DNA of 64,000 nt from Chelatococcus sambhunathii (GTDB lineage Bacteria; Pseudomonadota; Alphaproteobacteria; Rhizobiales; Beijerinckiaceae), in NCBI RefSeq assembly GCF_001418005.1, contig NZ_LIOL01000002.1, positions 56,990-120,989 on the forward strand, in the 5' to 3' direction. The notes beneath the pieces were generated by a model. That model did not search any database, was not told the origin of the DNA, and worked only from the letters and a program-made list of their open reading frames with translations. The position numbers were made by a program, and so were the translations under genes. How positions within the stretch are numbered: the first letter of the stretch is position 1; the number at the start of each line of letters is the position of its first letter. Of the stretch, positions 25,409-34,313 are shown one piece after another.

Positions 25409-25574
25409 CAGTGATCTCGGTCGTGTCCGGCTCCCCGCTCGCGGCGGCTCCTTCTCCATCTCCCCACCGCAAGCGGGAGGAGGGGGACAGCGTTGTTCGT
25501 GTCGCTGACGTCCGCTCGCGAAGCGAAGTAGTCGGACGTCTGTCGATGGCGACGTTCAGGTGGGGCTGACCTGA

Positions 25575-26522
25575 ATGCTCGTCTATCTCGCCAAGCGCCT
25601 CGCCTCGCTCGCCGCGACGCTGGTCATCGCTTCGCTCGTCATCTTCGCGGTGATGGAGGTGCTGCCCGGAGATCCCGCCGAGATCATGCTGGGGACCAAT
25701 GCGCGGCCGGATACGCTTGCGGCGCTCAGGGCCGATTTCGGCCTCGACCGGCCCGCGCCGGAGCGCTATGCGGCCTGGGTGGCAGGTTTCGTCCAGGGGG
25801 ACCTCGGCCGCAGTTATACCTATTCGGTGCCTGTCGGCGAGCTTGTCGCGCAGCGCCTGTGGGTCAGCCTTCCGCTCGCCGCCATCTCGCTGCTTCTCAC
25901 CGTCCTCATCGCCGTGCCCGTCGGCGCGCTCGCGGCGACGCGGCGCAACGGACCGGCCGATGTCGGCATCATGGCGGCGACGCAGGTCGGCATAGCGGTG
26001 CCGAACTTCTGGTTCGCCATGCTGCTCGTCTTCGTCTTTGCGGTGAGCCTTCGGCTCCTGCCCGCCGGCGGCTTTCCCGGCTGGGGGGCGGGCCTGTGGC
26101 CGGCGGGGCGTTCGCTCATCCTGCCGGCGGTGGCGCTCGCTCTGCCGCAGGCGTCGATCCTCGCCCGCGTGATGCGCTCCTCCCTCATCGACGCGCTCGG
26201 CGAGGACTACGTGCGCACCGCCCGTGCCAAGGGCCTGAGCCGGAGCGAGGTGGTGCGGCGGCACGCCCTGCGCAACGCGCTCATTCCCGTGCTCACCATC
26301 ATGGGCCTGCAGTTCTCCTTCCTGCTCGCCGGCACCATCATCATCGAGAATGTCTTCTTCCTGCCGGGCCTCGGCCGCCTCGTCTTCCAGGCCATCACCC
26401 AGCGCGACCTCATCGTGGTCAAGAGCATCGTGATGCTGCTCGTCGCGAGCGTCGTCATCGTCAACTTCCTCGTCGAGGTGGCCTATGCCGCCGTCGACCC
26501 GCGCCTGAGGAGGCGGGCATGA
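25575..26522 (+). CDS. ABC transporter permease, DppB type
   Basis: The 315-residue protein has six transmembrane helices. The start MLVYLAKRLASLAATLVIASLVIFAVMEVLPGDPAEIMLG is typical of DppB/OppB. The EAA loop is LGEDYVRTARAKGLSRSEVVRRHALRNALIPVLTIMGLQFSFLLAGTIIIENVFFLPGLGRL. It pairs with the DppC-type permease whose start overlaps its stop (ATGA). The 166-bp gap upstream, after the binding-protein gene, contains a degenerate CTCCCC..GGGGAG-type repeat fragment at about 25440-25480. Confidence 0.94.
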   Translation: MLVYLAKRLASLAATLVIASLVIFAVMEVLPGDPAEIMLGTNARPDTLAALRADFGLDRPAPERYAAWVAGFVQGDLGRSYTYSVPVGELVAQRLWVSLPLAAISLLLTVLIAVPVGALAATRRNGPADVGIMAATQVGIAVPNFWFAMLLVFVFAVSLRLLPAGGFPGWGAGLWPAGRSLILPAVALALPQASILARVMRSSLIDALGEDYVRTARAKGLSRSEVVRRHALRNALIPVLTIMGLQFSFLLAGTIIIENVFFLPGLGRLVFQAITQRDLIVVKSIVMLLVASVVIVNFLVEVAYAAVDPRLRRRA

Positions 26523-27379
26523 GCGCGACCATGGCCCCTGGCCGGCGCCGCCTCGCCATCCGCGCGCTCGGCCACCCGAGCTTCCTCCTGGGGGCCGCGA
26601 TCTCGCTCGTCGTCGCCGCCATGGCGCTCCTGTCCTTCGTGTGGACGCCGCACGACCCGACGGTGCTCGACATCGCCCGCAAGCTGCAGCCGCCCTCGGC
26701 GACGCACTGGCTCGGCACCGACCAGTACGGCCGCGACGTCCTGTCCATGATCATGCACGGGGCGGTCACGTCGATGGCCGTGTCCTTCGTGGCGGTGGGC
26801 ATCGGGCTCGGGCTCGGCGTGCCGCTCGGGCTTCTGGCGGCCGCGCAGCGCGGCCTCGTCGGCGAGGCGGTGATGCGGGCGAACGACTTCGTCTTCGCCT
26901 TTCCGGCGCTCATCATCGCCATCATGCTGCGCGACATCTTCGGCCCCGGCGCCGTCAACGCCATGGTCGCCATCGGCATCTTCAACGTGCCGGTCTTCGC
27001 GCGGCTCGCCTATGGCGCGGCGCTGCCCCTGTGGACCCGCGAGTTCGTCATGGCGGCGCGTGTCGCCGGCAAGGGCGGCGGGCTCATCACGCTCGAGCAT
27101 ATCCTGCCCAACATGCTGAGCCTCGTCATCGTGCAGGCCACCATCCAGCTCTCGCTCGGCGTGCTGGCCGAGGCGGCCCTCTCCTATGTCGGGCTCGGCG
27201 TGCAGCCGCCGGCGCCGAGCTGGGGGCGCATGCTCAACGAGGCGCAGACGCTGATGGCGCTCGCGCCGCGCCTTGCGCTGGTGCCCGGCCTTGCCATCGT
27301 CGTCACGGTGATGGGCCTCAACCTCCTCGGCGACGGGTTGCGCGACCTGCTCGACCCGCGCCTTGCCCGGGAGCGCTGA
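26519..27379 (+). CDS. ABC transporter permease, DppC type
   Basis: The 286-residue permease has the DppC/OppC N-terminal helix and periplasmic signature PPSATHWLGTDQYGRDVLSMIMHGAVTSM, which is very characteristic. The EAA-type loop is FVMAARVAGKGGGLITLEHILPNMLSLVIVQATIQLSLGVLAEAALSYVGLGVQPPAPSWGRML. Translation is coupled to the upstream permease through a 4-base ATGA overlap, and the fused ATPase gene starts 3 bp after its stop. Confidence 0.94.
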   Translation: MSATMAPGRRRLAIRALGHPSFLLGAAISLVVAAMALLSFVWTPHDPTVLDIARKLQPPSATHWLGTDQYGRDVLSMIMHGAVTSMAVSFVAVGIGLGLGVPLGLLAAAQRGLVGEAVMRANDFVFAFPALIIAIMLRDIFGPGAVNAMVAIGIFNVPVFARLAYGAALPLWTREFVMAARVAGKGGGLITLEHILPNMLSLVIVQATIQLSLGVLAEAALSYVGLGVQPPAPSWGRMLNEAQTLMALAPRLALVPGLAIVVTVMGLNLLGDGLRDLLDPRLARER

Positions 27380-27382
27380 GCG

Positions 27383-29224
27383 ATGGCCATGTTCAGCGTC
27401 GAGGGGCTCGACCTTTCCATCTACGGCCTGCCGATCCTCAAGGGGGTCTCGCTCTCGGTGGGCGAGGGCGAGATCCTCGGGCTCGTCGGCGAATCCGGTT
27501 CCGGCAAGTCCATGACGGCGCTCGCGGCGATGCAGCTGATGCCGCGCGGTGCCAGCGCGACGGGCCGCATCCTGCTCGACGGCGAGGATCTTCTTTCCAA
27601 GAGCGAGGTGCAGATGTGCGCCTTGCGCGGGCGCGACATCGGCATGATCTTCCAGGAGCCGATGACGGCGCTCAATCCGCTGAAGACCATCGGCGCGCAG
27701 GTGGCGGAATGCTTTGCCCAGCACCTCGGTGCCCGGCGCGCCGAATGTATGGCCTGGGCCGGGCAGGCGCTGGAGCGGGTCGGCCTGCCGCCGTCGCGCT
27801 TTCCGCTCGACCGCTATCCGCACGAGCTCTCCGGCGGCCAGCGCCAAAGGGTTGTCATCGCCATGGCGGTGGCGCTGAAGCCCAAGCTCATCATCGCCGA
27901 CGAGCCGACGACGGCGCTCGACGTGACGACGCAGGCCCAGATCCTCGAACTGATGCGCGAGCTGGTGGCCGAGGAGGGCACGAGCCTCCTCATAATCACC
28001 CACGACCTTGCCGTCGTCGCCGAGATGGCCGACCGCGTCACCGTGATGCGTTACGGCGAGGTGGTAGAGGAGGGCACGACGGCGGCCTTCTTCTCCGGCA
28101 TGCGGCATCCCTATTCGAAGGCGCTGCTGGAAGCGTCGACTCACGTGCCGGCAAGGCGCAAGTTGACGGCGCCACCGATCCTCCCCCGTGAGGGGGAGGT
28201 GGCGCCGCATAGCGGCGACGGAGGGGGCGACGCGGCTGCCGTCGAGGGCACTGCTCCCAGCCCGGACCCCACCCGTCTCGCGCCGAGAGGCGCGAGCCAT
28301 CCTCCCCTGAAGGGGAGGGATCAGCCGTATCCGTCACCCTCTCGCGGAGAGGAGGGACCAGGCACTCCTATCCTTGTTGCGCAGTCCGTCGTCCGTGAAT
28401 ATCGCGGCCGGCGCCGGTCGCTCTTCAGCGCGCCCGAGAAGCGGCGCGCCGTCGATGCCGTGAGCCTCGCCGTCCGGCCGGGCGAAAGCGTCGGGCTCGT
28501 CGGCGAATCCGGCTGCGGCAAGTCGACCCTCGCGCGCACGCTCATGGCGCTGGAGCCGCCGCAGGGCGGAGCCGTGCTGTTTCGCGGCCGCTCCTTGGCC
28601 GGTTTCTCGGCCGCCGATCTCACCGCCATGCGGCGGGCCGTGCAGGTGGTGTTCCAGGATCCCTATGGCTCCTTCGATCCGCGGCACAAGGCCGGCCGGC
28701 TCGTCGCCGAGCCGCTCCATCTCCTGCGTGGGGAGATCGACGCGGCGGAACGCAACCGGCGCATCGCCGCGGTGCTGCGCGATGTCGGCCTCAAGCCGGA
28801 AGATGCGGACAAATATCCGCACGAATTCTCCGGCGGGCAGCGCCAGCGCCTCGCCATCGCAAGGGCGCTCATCACGCGGCCGTCGCTCATCATCCTCGAC
28901 GAGCCGGTGTCGGCGCTCGATGTCTCCATCCGCGCCCAGGTGCTCGACCTTCTCGCCGACCTGCAGGCCGAGCACGGGCTCGCCTACCTCTTCATCTCGC
29001 ACGACCTCACGGTGGTGCGGGCCATCACCGACCGGGTGCTCGTGATGCGCGCCGGCCGGATCGTGGAAGAGGGGCCGACGGCGGAGGTGTTCGCGGCGCC
29101 GCGGCACGCCTATACGCGCGAGCTTCTCGCCGCCGCGCCCGACCTCTCCCGGGCGCTCGCGGCGCGAGCCATGCGCCCGGCGTGGGAGAGCCCGGCGGCG
29201 GGCGAGGTCCCCTCTGGCGGCTGA
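27383..29224 (+). CDS. Fused dual ABC ATPase (DppD-DppF type) with repeat-derived linker
   Basis: The 613-residue protein contains two complete ABC domains. Domain 1 has Walker A GESGSGKS (about 33-40), signature LSGGQRQR and Walker B IIADEPTTALD. Domain 2 has Walker A GESGCGKST (about 374-382), signature FSGGQRQR, Walker B IILDEPVSALD and H-loop SHDLTVV. It drives the DppB/DppC-type permeases just upstream; fused pairs like GsiA are known. The unusual part is the linker (about residues 266-325), rich in Pro, Gly and charged residues and encoded by an intergenic-type repeat at 28178-28322. The frame stays open through it. A C-terminal Ala/Pro-rich tail ends the protein. Confidence 0.93.
   Translation: MAMFSVEGLDLSIYGLPILKGVSLSVGEGEILGLVGESGSGKSMTALAAMQLMPRGASATGRILLDGEDLLSKSEVQMCALRGRDIGMIFQEPMTALNPLKTIGAQVAECFAQHLGARRAECMAWAGQALERVGLPPSRFPLDRYPHELSGGQRQRVVIAMAVALKPKLIIADEPTTALDVTTQAQILELMRELVAEEGTSLLIITHDLAVVAEMADRVTVMRYGEVVEEGTTAAFFSGMRHPYSKALLEASTHVPARRKLTAPPILPREGEVAPHSGDGGGDAAAVEGTAPSPDPTRLAPRGASHPPLKGRDQPYPSPSRGEEGPGTPILVAQSVVREYRGRRRSLFSAPEKRRAVDAVSLAVRPGESVGLVGESGCGKSTLARTLMALEPPQGGAVLFRGRSLAGFSAADLTAMRRAVQVVFQDPYGSFDPRHKAGRLVAEPLHLLRGEIDAAERNRRIAAVLRDVGLKPEDADKYPHEFSGGQRQRLAIARALITRPSLIILDEPVSALDVSIRAQVLDLLADLQAEHGLAYLFISHDLTVVRAITDRVLVMRAGRIVEEGPTAEVFAAPRHAYTRELLAAAPDLSRALAARAMRPAWESPAAGEVPSGG
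28178..28322. repeat. Dispersed mosaic repeat (CTCCCCC type) inside a coding region
   Basis: The element starts GATCCTCCCCCGTGAGGG and ends CCTGAAGGGGAGGGATC. It has three hairpins: CTCCCCC/GGGGGAG, CTCGCGCC/GGCGCGAG and CCTCCCC/GGGGAGG. A second copy at 51980-52122 is intergenic, with the same ends and ordered hairpins but a diverged middle. Here it is read in frame as about 49 residues of ATPase linker. Confidence 0.85.
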
Positions 29225-29242
29225 AGCGGCGATAGCTCTTTG

Positions 29243-29335
29243 CGATTCAATTAAATTGGAAAGAGCGTCTATCTTTTTGAGAATAGAGTTTTTTCTTCGC
29301 CGAACCGGTATCCACTTCGGCGGAAAATGCTCTAG
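29243..29335. repeat. AT-rich dispersed intergenic repeat
   Basis: This is markedly AT-richer than its surroundings: GATTCAATTAAATTGG.., a T-rich stretch, then hairpin TTCGCCGAA-N11-TTCGGCGGAA and AATGCTCTAG. The CCGGTATCCACTTC core recurs at 51919-51964 (CCGGCATCCACTTC). This class is common in Hyphomicrobiales genomes; here it fills the gap between the ATPase and aldehyde dehydrogenase genes. Confidence 0.65.
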
Positions 29336-29364
29336 AACAGCGTCAGCGACAGATCAGCGAACGG

Positions 29365-30825
29365 ATGAACGAGATGACCACTGCCTTTGCGACCGACCGC
29401 GTCCTCATCGCCGGCGAATGGCGGGCGCCGGCGAGCCGCGAGACGCTTCCCCTCGTCAATCCTTCCGACGGCAGCGAACTGGCGCGCATCGCCGCCGGCG
29501 GCGCCCGCGATGTCGATGCTGCCGTCGGCGCGGCGGAGGAGGCCCTGTCCGGCGCCTGGGGGCGAATGACGGCGACCGAGCGCGGGCGCGTCCTTTCGGC
29601 CATGGGGCGGCTCGTGGCCGAGAAGGCGGACGAACTTGCCCGGCTCGAGGCGCTCGATGTCGGCAAGCCGCTGAAGCAGGCGAAGGCCGATGCGCTGGCG
29701 CTGGCGCGCTACCTCGAGTTCTACGGCGGCGCGGCCGACAAGGTGCACGGCGAGACCATTCCCTACCTCGACGGCTACACGGTCCTGACCCTGCGCGAGC
29801 CGCACGGCGTCACCGGCCATATCGTGCCATGGAACTACCCGATGCAGATCATAGGCCGCTCGGTCGGCGCAGCGCTCGCCATGGGCAATGCGACCGTGCT
29901 GAAGCCGGCCGAGGAAGCCTGCCTGACGGCGCTCGCCTTCGCCTATATTGCTGAGGAGGCAGGGCTGCCGGCCGGGGCGCTCAACGTGGTGCCGGGCACG
30001 GGCGAGGCCGCGGGGGCGGCGCTCTCGGCGCATCGCGGCGTTCATCACCTCTCCTTCACCGGCTCCGTTGCGACGGGAGCGCTCGTGCAGGCCGCCGCGG
30101 CGAAGAACGCGGTGCCGGTGACGCTCGAGCTCGGCGGCAAGTCGCCTCAGGTCGTCTTTGCGGACGCCGACCTCGACGCGGCGCTGCCCTTCCTCGTCAA
30201 TGCCGGCATCCAGAACGCCGGCCAGACCTGCTCGGCCTCCTCGCGCATCCTCGTCGAGCGCGTCGTCTTCGACGAGGTGGTCGCGCGCATGGCGGAGCGC
30301 TATCGGGCGCTGAAGGTGGGACCTGCGCTGGCGGACCTCGATGTGGGCCCCATGGTCTCGGCCCGGCAGAAGGAGATCGTCGAGCGCTATATCGGCATCG
30401 CCAGGGCCGACGGCCTCGCCATCGCCGGCGAGGGTGGCATCGTGGCGGATGCGCCGGCCGGCGGCTGCTACGTGCGGCCTACGCTCGTCGCCAATGTGTC
30501 GGGCGACCACAGGTTGGCGCAGGAGGAGATCTTCGGACCGGTGCAGGTCGTCATCCCCTTCGAGGGCGAGGAGGAGGCCGTGCGCATCGCCAACGGCACC
30601 GACTTCGGCCTCGTCGCCGGCGTGTGGACGCGCGACGGCGGCCGCCAGCTGCGCATGGCGCGGGCGCTCAAGTCCGGCCAGGTCTTCATCAATAACTATG
30701 GCGCAGGCGGCGGCGTCGAACTGCCCTTCGGCGGCGTCAAGCGCTCCGGCCACGGCCGGGAGAAGGGATTCGAGGCCCTCTATGGCTTTTCGGTGCTGAA
30801 GACGGTGGCCATCCTGCACGGCTAG
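29365..30825 (+). CDS. Aldehyde dehydrogenase family protein
   Basis: The 486-residue NAD(P)-dependent enzyme has VTGHIVPWNYPMQIIGRSVGAALAMGN for the Rossmann fold, HHLSFTGSVATG, the catalytic Glu in VTLELGGKSPQVV, and the nucleophilic Cys in NAGQTCSASSRILV. The C-terminal PFGGVKRSGHGREKG is also typical. It resembles betaine/gamma-aminobutyraldehyde-type dehydrogenases, but the substrate is not deducible. The position after the peptide-type transporter suggests it oxidises an aldehyde from the imported compound. The start may be the ATG at 29365 or the one at 29374, which has GGATGAACGAG in front; the latter drops three residues. Confidence 0.93.
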   Translation: MNEMTTAFATDRVLIAGEWRAPASRETLPLVNPSDGSELARIAAGGARDVDAAVGAAEEALSGAWGRMTATERGRVLSAMGRLVAEKADELARLEALDVGKPLKQAKADALALARYLEFYGGAADKVHGETIPYLDGYTVLTLREPHGVTGHIVPWNYPMQIIGRSVGAALAMGNATVLKPAEEACLTALAFAYIAEEAGLPAGALNVVPGTGEAAGAALSAHRGVHHLSFTGSVATGALVQAAAAKNAVPVTLELGGKSPQVVFADADLDAALPFLVNAGIQNAGQTCSASSRILVERVVFDEVVARMAERYRALKVGPALADLDVGPMVSARQKEIVERYIGIARADGLAIAGEGGIVADAPAGGCYVRPTLVANVSGDHRLAQEEIFGPVQVVIPFEGEEEAVRIANGTDFGLVAGVWTRDGGRQLRMARALKSGQVFINNYGAGGGVELPFGGVKRSGHGREKGFEALYGFSVLKTVAILHG

Positions 30826-30965
30826 GCGGTCAATAGGGCTGGTTGAAGGACGGCATCACGCATCGTGAAAATCCGTGTTGCGCGATGCCGTCCTCGCTGC
30901 CCCGCGGGCGCGCGTCACCTGCCGGTCGATGGGTGCGGCGTTGCCGCAGCCCGGATTCGTTCATT

Positions 30966-31220
30966 TCATCCGGGGGCATTTCCGGGATTGTTGGCGCCGG
31001 CTCCCGGGTTGGCGGCGTTTGCGGGATTGGCCGCGTTGCCCGCGCCGATCCCGGGATTGGCCGGGTTCACGGCAAGGTGCTGCTGGCCGGGCGGGAGCTG
31101 CTGGATGGTCTGGGTGAGACCTCGCGTCCAGGCATCGGCCTGGGCGGCAATGCTCTGTCCCGGCAGGTGCGTTCCGGGCATGTATCCGCGCTCCGGGGCG
31201 ATCTTGGGGGGATTTGGCAT
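30966..31220 (-). CDS. Asn/Pro/Ala-repeat hypothetical protein
   Basis: This protein of about 84 residues starts MPNPPKIAPERGYMPGTHLPGQSIAAQADAW; the second half is low-complexity repeat (NPANPGIGAGNAANPANAANPGAGANNPGNAPG) built on NPA/NAANPG units. There is no signal peptide. The first half is non-repetitive and could be a short helical domain (WTRGLTQTIQQLPPGQQ). The start is uncertain: in-frame ATGs also exist at 31238 and 31283, and the ribosome-binding site is weak (AGAG). Sequence upstream is AT-rich and promoter-like. The family is not recognised; the repeat part may be disordered. Confidence 0.5.
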   Translation of the reverse strand: MPNPPKIAPERGYMPGTHLPGQSIAAQADAWTRGLTQTIQQLPPGQQHLAVNPANPGIGAGNAANPANAANPGAGANNPGNAPG

Positions 31221-31429
31221 GGTCGAATCTCTATTCATGCAAATGTCGGGTGTTGCCAATCTGTGAAATAGAGGTTTCTGCAAGTTCTGTCTGTTCTCGA
31301 TATGGAAATTGCAGGTGCGGCGATCAGTTAAATTCGGAATATATATTTATATTATACGTGCCATGTGCATTTCATGGCGCGACCTTTGTTTCAACTTCCC
31401 TCAAGCGCCCGGTGGCGCTCGGGCCGTGA

Positions 31430-32293
31430 TCAATCCGTAAACACCACCGTGCGCTGGCCGTTGAGGATGACGCGGTCCTCGAGGTGGTAGCGCAGGGCCC
31501 GGGCGAGCACGCGCCGCTCAATGTCGCGGCCCTTGCGCACGAGGTCGTCCGGCGTATCGCGGTGACTGATGCGCTCCACGTCCTGCTCGATGATCGGACC
31601 CTCGTCGAGGTCCGAGGTGACGTAGTGGGCCGTCGCCCCGATGACCTTCACGCCGCGCGCATGCGCCTGGTGATAGGGCTTGGCGCCCTTGAAGCCGGGC
31701 AGAAACGAATGGTGGATGTTGATGCAGCGCCCCGCGAGCTTGGCCGCGAGACCGTCGGACAGCACCTGCATGTAGCGGGCAAGCACGACGACCTCGGCCC
31801 CAGTCTCGCGGATGAGCTCCCACAGACGGGTTTCCTGCTCGAGCTTCGTCTCCTTCGTCACGGGCAGGTGGTGGAAGGCCGCGCCGTCGAAATCGAGCGA
31901 GCCATAGGTTTCGCGCGGGTGGTTGGCGACGACGGCCACGAGATCCATCGGCAATTCGCCGAGGCGCCTGCGATAAAGCAGGTCGACGAGGCAATGGTCG
32001 AACCTGGAGACGAGAATCATCACGCGCCGCTTCTCCGCCCGGTCGCGCATCGTCCAGGTCATGGCGAAGCGCTCGGCGACCTCCGAAAAGCTCTTCCTGA
32101 GGTCCTCCAGCGTCGGGGCACCGTTCAGCGGGTTGAAGACAACCCGCATGAAGAAGCAGTTGCTCTGCGTGTCGTCGAACTGCTGCGCGTCGAGGATGTT
32201 GCATCCCGATTCGAAGAGATGGGTCGAGACCGCCGCAACGATGCCGGGGCGGTTGGCGCAGGACAGGGTGAGGACATAGTGCGGCTGTGACAT
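31430..32293 (-). CDS. purU: Formyltetrahydrofolate deformylase
   Basis: The 287-residue protein has an N-terminal ACT domain ([34 protein letters not shown]) followed by a formyltransferase-fold catalytic domain. Active-site residues are the Asn/His in [20 protein letters not shown] and the catalytic Asp in [19 protein letters not shown]. It hydrolyses 10-formyl-THF to formate and THF, balancing one-carbon pools; in E. coli, PurU is controlled by the Met/Gly ratio. It is full length and monocistronic, with an AT-rich region after its stop. Confidence 0.96.
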   Translation of the reverse strand: MSQPHYVLTLSCANRPGIVAAVSTHLFESGCNILDAQQFDDTQSNCFFMRVVFNPLNGAPTLEDLRKSFSEVAERFAMTWTMRDRAEKRRVMILVSRFDHCLVDLLYRRRLGELPMDLVAVVANHPRETYGSLDFDGAAFHHLPVTKETKLEQETRLWELIRETGAEVVVLARYMQVLSDGLAAKLAGRCINIHHSFLPGFKGAKPYHQAHARGVKVIGATAHYVTSDLDEGPIIEQDVERISHRDTPDDLVRKGRDIERRVLARALRYHLEDRVILNGQRTVVFTD

Positions 32294-32472
32294 GGCCGCC
32301 CTTTTGAGCCTTTTTCCGGAATCTGCAAGGGCTATGGCGTCGCAGCACCACAGAATTTCGCCGCACGATCAGTCTTGGCTATTGGCGATCGTTCTGATTT
32401 GATAAAAGATAGATTAAAATTTAAATCAAAACAGCATTCACGGATCCGACTTCCTCGATACGGGTGACAGGC

Positions 32473-34242
32473 ATGGCCGATATCGGACATCTGCGAGAGG
32501 GGATCGACCGATCCCGACCGACCCGAAGGGCCGCGGCCGAAGCGGCAAGGCAGACCGCAACGCGCGACAGGGAGGGGCCACCGCGCACCGATATCGGCAC
32601 CATCTTTCTGCACTGGCTCGTCGCTATCGCGATGGTCGTGAGCCTGCTGACGGGCCTGCGCATCTCGGCCGATGCGCCCGAGGCAGTGCTCTCCAAGGCG
32701 CTGGAACCCATCCTGCCTCAGGGGGAAATCTGGACGGTCCACTTCGTGGCCAGCCTCGTCCTCTTCTTCTCCGCGACGGCCTATGCGCTCTACATGCTGC
32801 GCAGCGGCCTGCGCCATCGGGTGGCACTGAAGAAGACGCGAGCGCTCGTCATGCCGGCAGCCAGCCGCCTGCGCTGGGGTGCCGTCAACGTCATCCTGCA
32901 CTGGGTGGTCTACGGGCTCGTCGCCATCCTGACGGCGACGGGCATCGCGCTGTACATCGGCTACGGTGGCTGGATCGTCGCGGTCCATGCCGCGAGTGCC
33001 ATTGCCGTGCTGGCCTACATCTTCATTCATGTCGTCGCGCATTTCCTCTATGGCGGATGGCCGCAGATCCTGCGGCTGTTCCGGCCGACGCGGCTCATGG
33101 CCAACAGCGGCATGAGGGCCCGGCCCCTGCTGACGGCGGTCCTCGTCGGCGTGCCGGTCGCGGGGGCCATTGCCGCCTTCGACTGGGGCACGCGCGATAC
33201 GCTGACGGTCGGCGCAGTGGATGATCCGCCGACGCTCGACGGCGTACTCGACGATGCCGCCTGGCGGAGGGCCGGCCCGGTGCGCATCCGCACCCAGCAG
33301 GGCGCCAATCTCGGCGGCAGCGGCGAATCGCTCGTCGAGGTACGGGCGGTCCGGGATGCCAACAACATCTACTTCGCCTTCCGCTGGCAGGATCCGACGC
33401 GCTCGCTGCGCCGCCTGCCGCTCATCAAGCGGGAGGACGGCTGGCACCTCATCCACGATCACGCCGACATCGCCGATGTGATGAATTTCTATGAGGACAA
33501 GCTGTCCGTCATCTTCTCGCGCTCGCAGGCCTTCGGCGGCGGCGCCTCCACCCATCTCGGCCCGCAGCCGCTTTCAGACAAGCCGGGCGCGCTCAACAAC
33601 CGCGGCCTGCATTACACGACCGACGGCAGCTATATCGACATGTGGCAGTGGAAGGCTTCGCGCGGCGGGCTGCTCGGCCGGGTCGACGACCAGTTCATCG
33701 GCCCGCCGATCGAGCCGAAGGAGGCGGACTGGAACAAGACGGCCCGCTATCAGGGCGGCTACACCGGCGATCCGGGCAAGGCCTTCTATGTCTACAACTA
33801 TGTCTCCGAACCGCCGGGCGGCTATCGCGGCCCCGTCCAGCTGAAGCGCCTGCCGGCCGATTACCGGCAGACCGCCGCCAAGCTCAAGACCTTTGACCTC
33901 GACCCGGACAGCAGCGACAGCGAGGGTGCTCAGTGGTGGATGATGGAGGCGGAGACCGTCCCCTATTCGCCGGAGCTCGACGCCGCCATCCCTGTCGGCA
34001 CGGTGATCCCCGGCGTGCTCATCATGGGCGAGTACAGCGGCGACCGCGCCGACATTGTCGGCGCTGCCCGCTGGTCGGACGGCTGGTGGACGCTGGAAAC
34101 CAGGCGCGCGCTGACGACAGGCAGCAAATACGACGTCGATTTCGTGCCGGGCGAGCCGTTCTACATGTGGGTCGCCGTTTTCGACCACACCCAGACCCGG
34201 CACACGCGCCACGTGCGCCCCGTCAAGCTGGTCATCGAGTGA
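32473..34242 (+). CDS. Cytochrome b fused to ethylbenzene-dehydrogenase-type haem-binding domain
   Basis: The protein has about 589 residues. Residues 35-230 form a four- or five-helix di-haem cytochrome b (hydrogenase/formate-dehydrogenase gamma type) with paired histidines in FLHWLVAIAM, VHFVASLVLFF, ILHWVVYGLVA, VHAASAIAVLA and IHVVAHFLYGGW. After a last hydrophobic segment (PLLTAVLVGVPVAGAIAAFDWG) comes a large domain resembling the haem-b gamma subunit of ethylbenzene/DMSO-type dehydrogenases (DDPPTLDGVLDDAAWRRAGPV, IYFAFRWQDPTRSLRRLP, VMNFYEDKLSVIFS, GTVIPGVLIMGEYSGDRADI). It is probably periplasmic and electron-transferring. No molybdenum subunit is nearby. The next gene, a 2Fe-2S/flavin reductase 71 bp downstream, is the likely partner. 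The ATG at 32473 has GGTGA upstream; a GTG at 32464 is possible. Confidence 0.85.
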   Translation: MADIGHLREGIDRSRPTRRAAAEAARQTATRDREGPPRTDIGTIFLHWLVAIAMVVSLLTGLRISADAPEAVLSKALEPILPQGEIWTVHFVASLVLFFSATAYALYMLRSGLRHRVALKKTRALVMPAASRLRWGAVNVILHWVVYGLVAILTATGIALYIGYGGWIVAVHAASAIAVLAYIFIHVVAHFLYGGWPQILRLFRPTRLMANSGMRARPLLTAVLVGVPVAGAIAAFDWGTRDTLTVGAVDDPPTLDGVLDDAAWRRAGPVRIRTQQGANLGGSGESLVEVRAVRDANNIYFAFRWQDPTRSLRRLPLIKREDGWHLIHDHADIADVMNFYEDKLSVIFSRSQAFGGGASTHLGPQPLSDKPGALNNRGLHYTTDGSYIDMWQWKASRGGLLGRVDDQFIGPPIEPKEADWNKTARYQGGYTGDPGKAFYVYNYVSEPPGGYRGPVQLKRLPADYRQTAAKLKTFDLDPDSSDSEGAQWWMMEAETVPYSPELDAAIPVGTVIPGVLIMGEYSGDRADIVGAARWSDGWWTLETRRALTTGSKYDVDFVPGEPFYMWVAVFDHTQTRHTRHVRPVKLVIE

Positions 34243-34313
34243 TGCGCCTGCTGCGCGGCGCGGACCCGTGTTGTGCCGCGCCTGCGAGGCGGATGCCGCG
34301 CCAGAGGTGAGAC

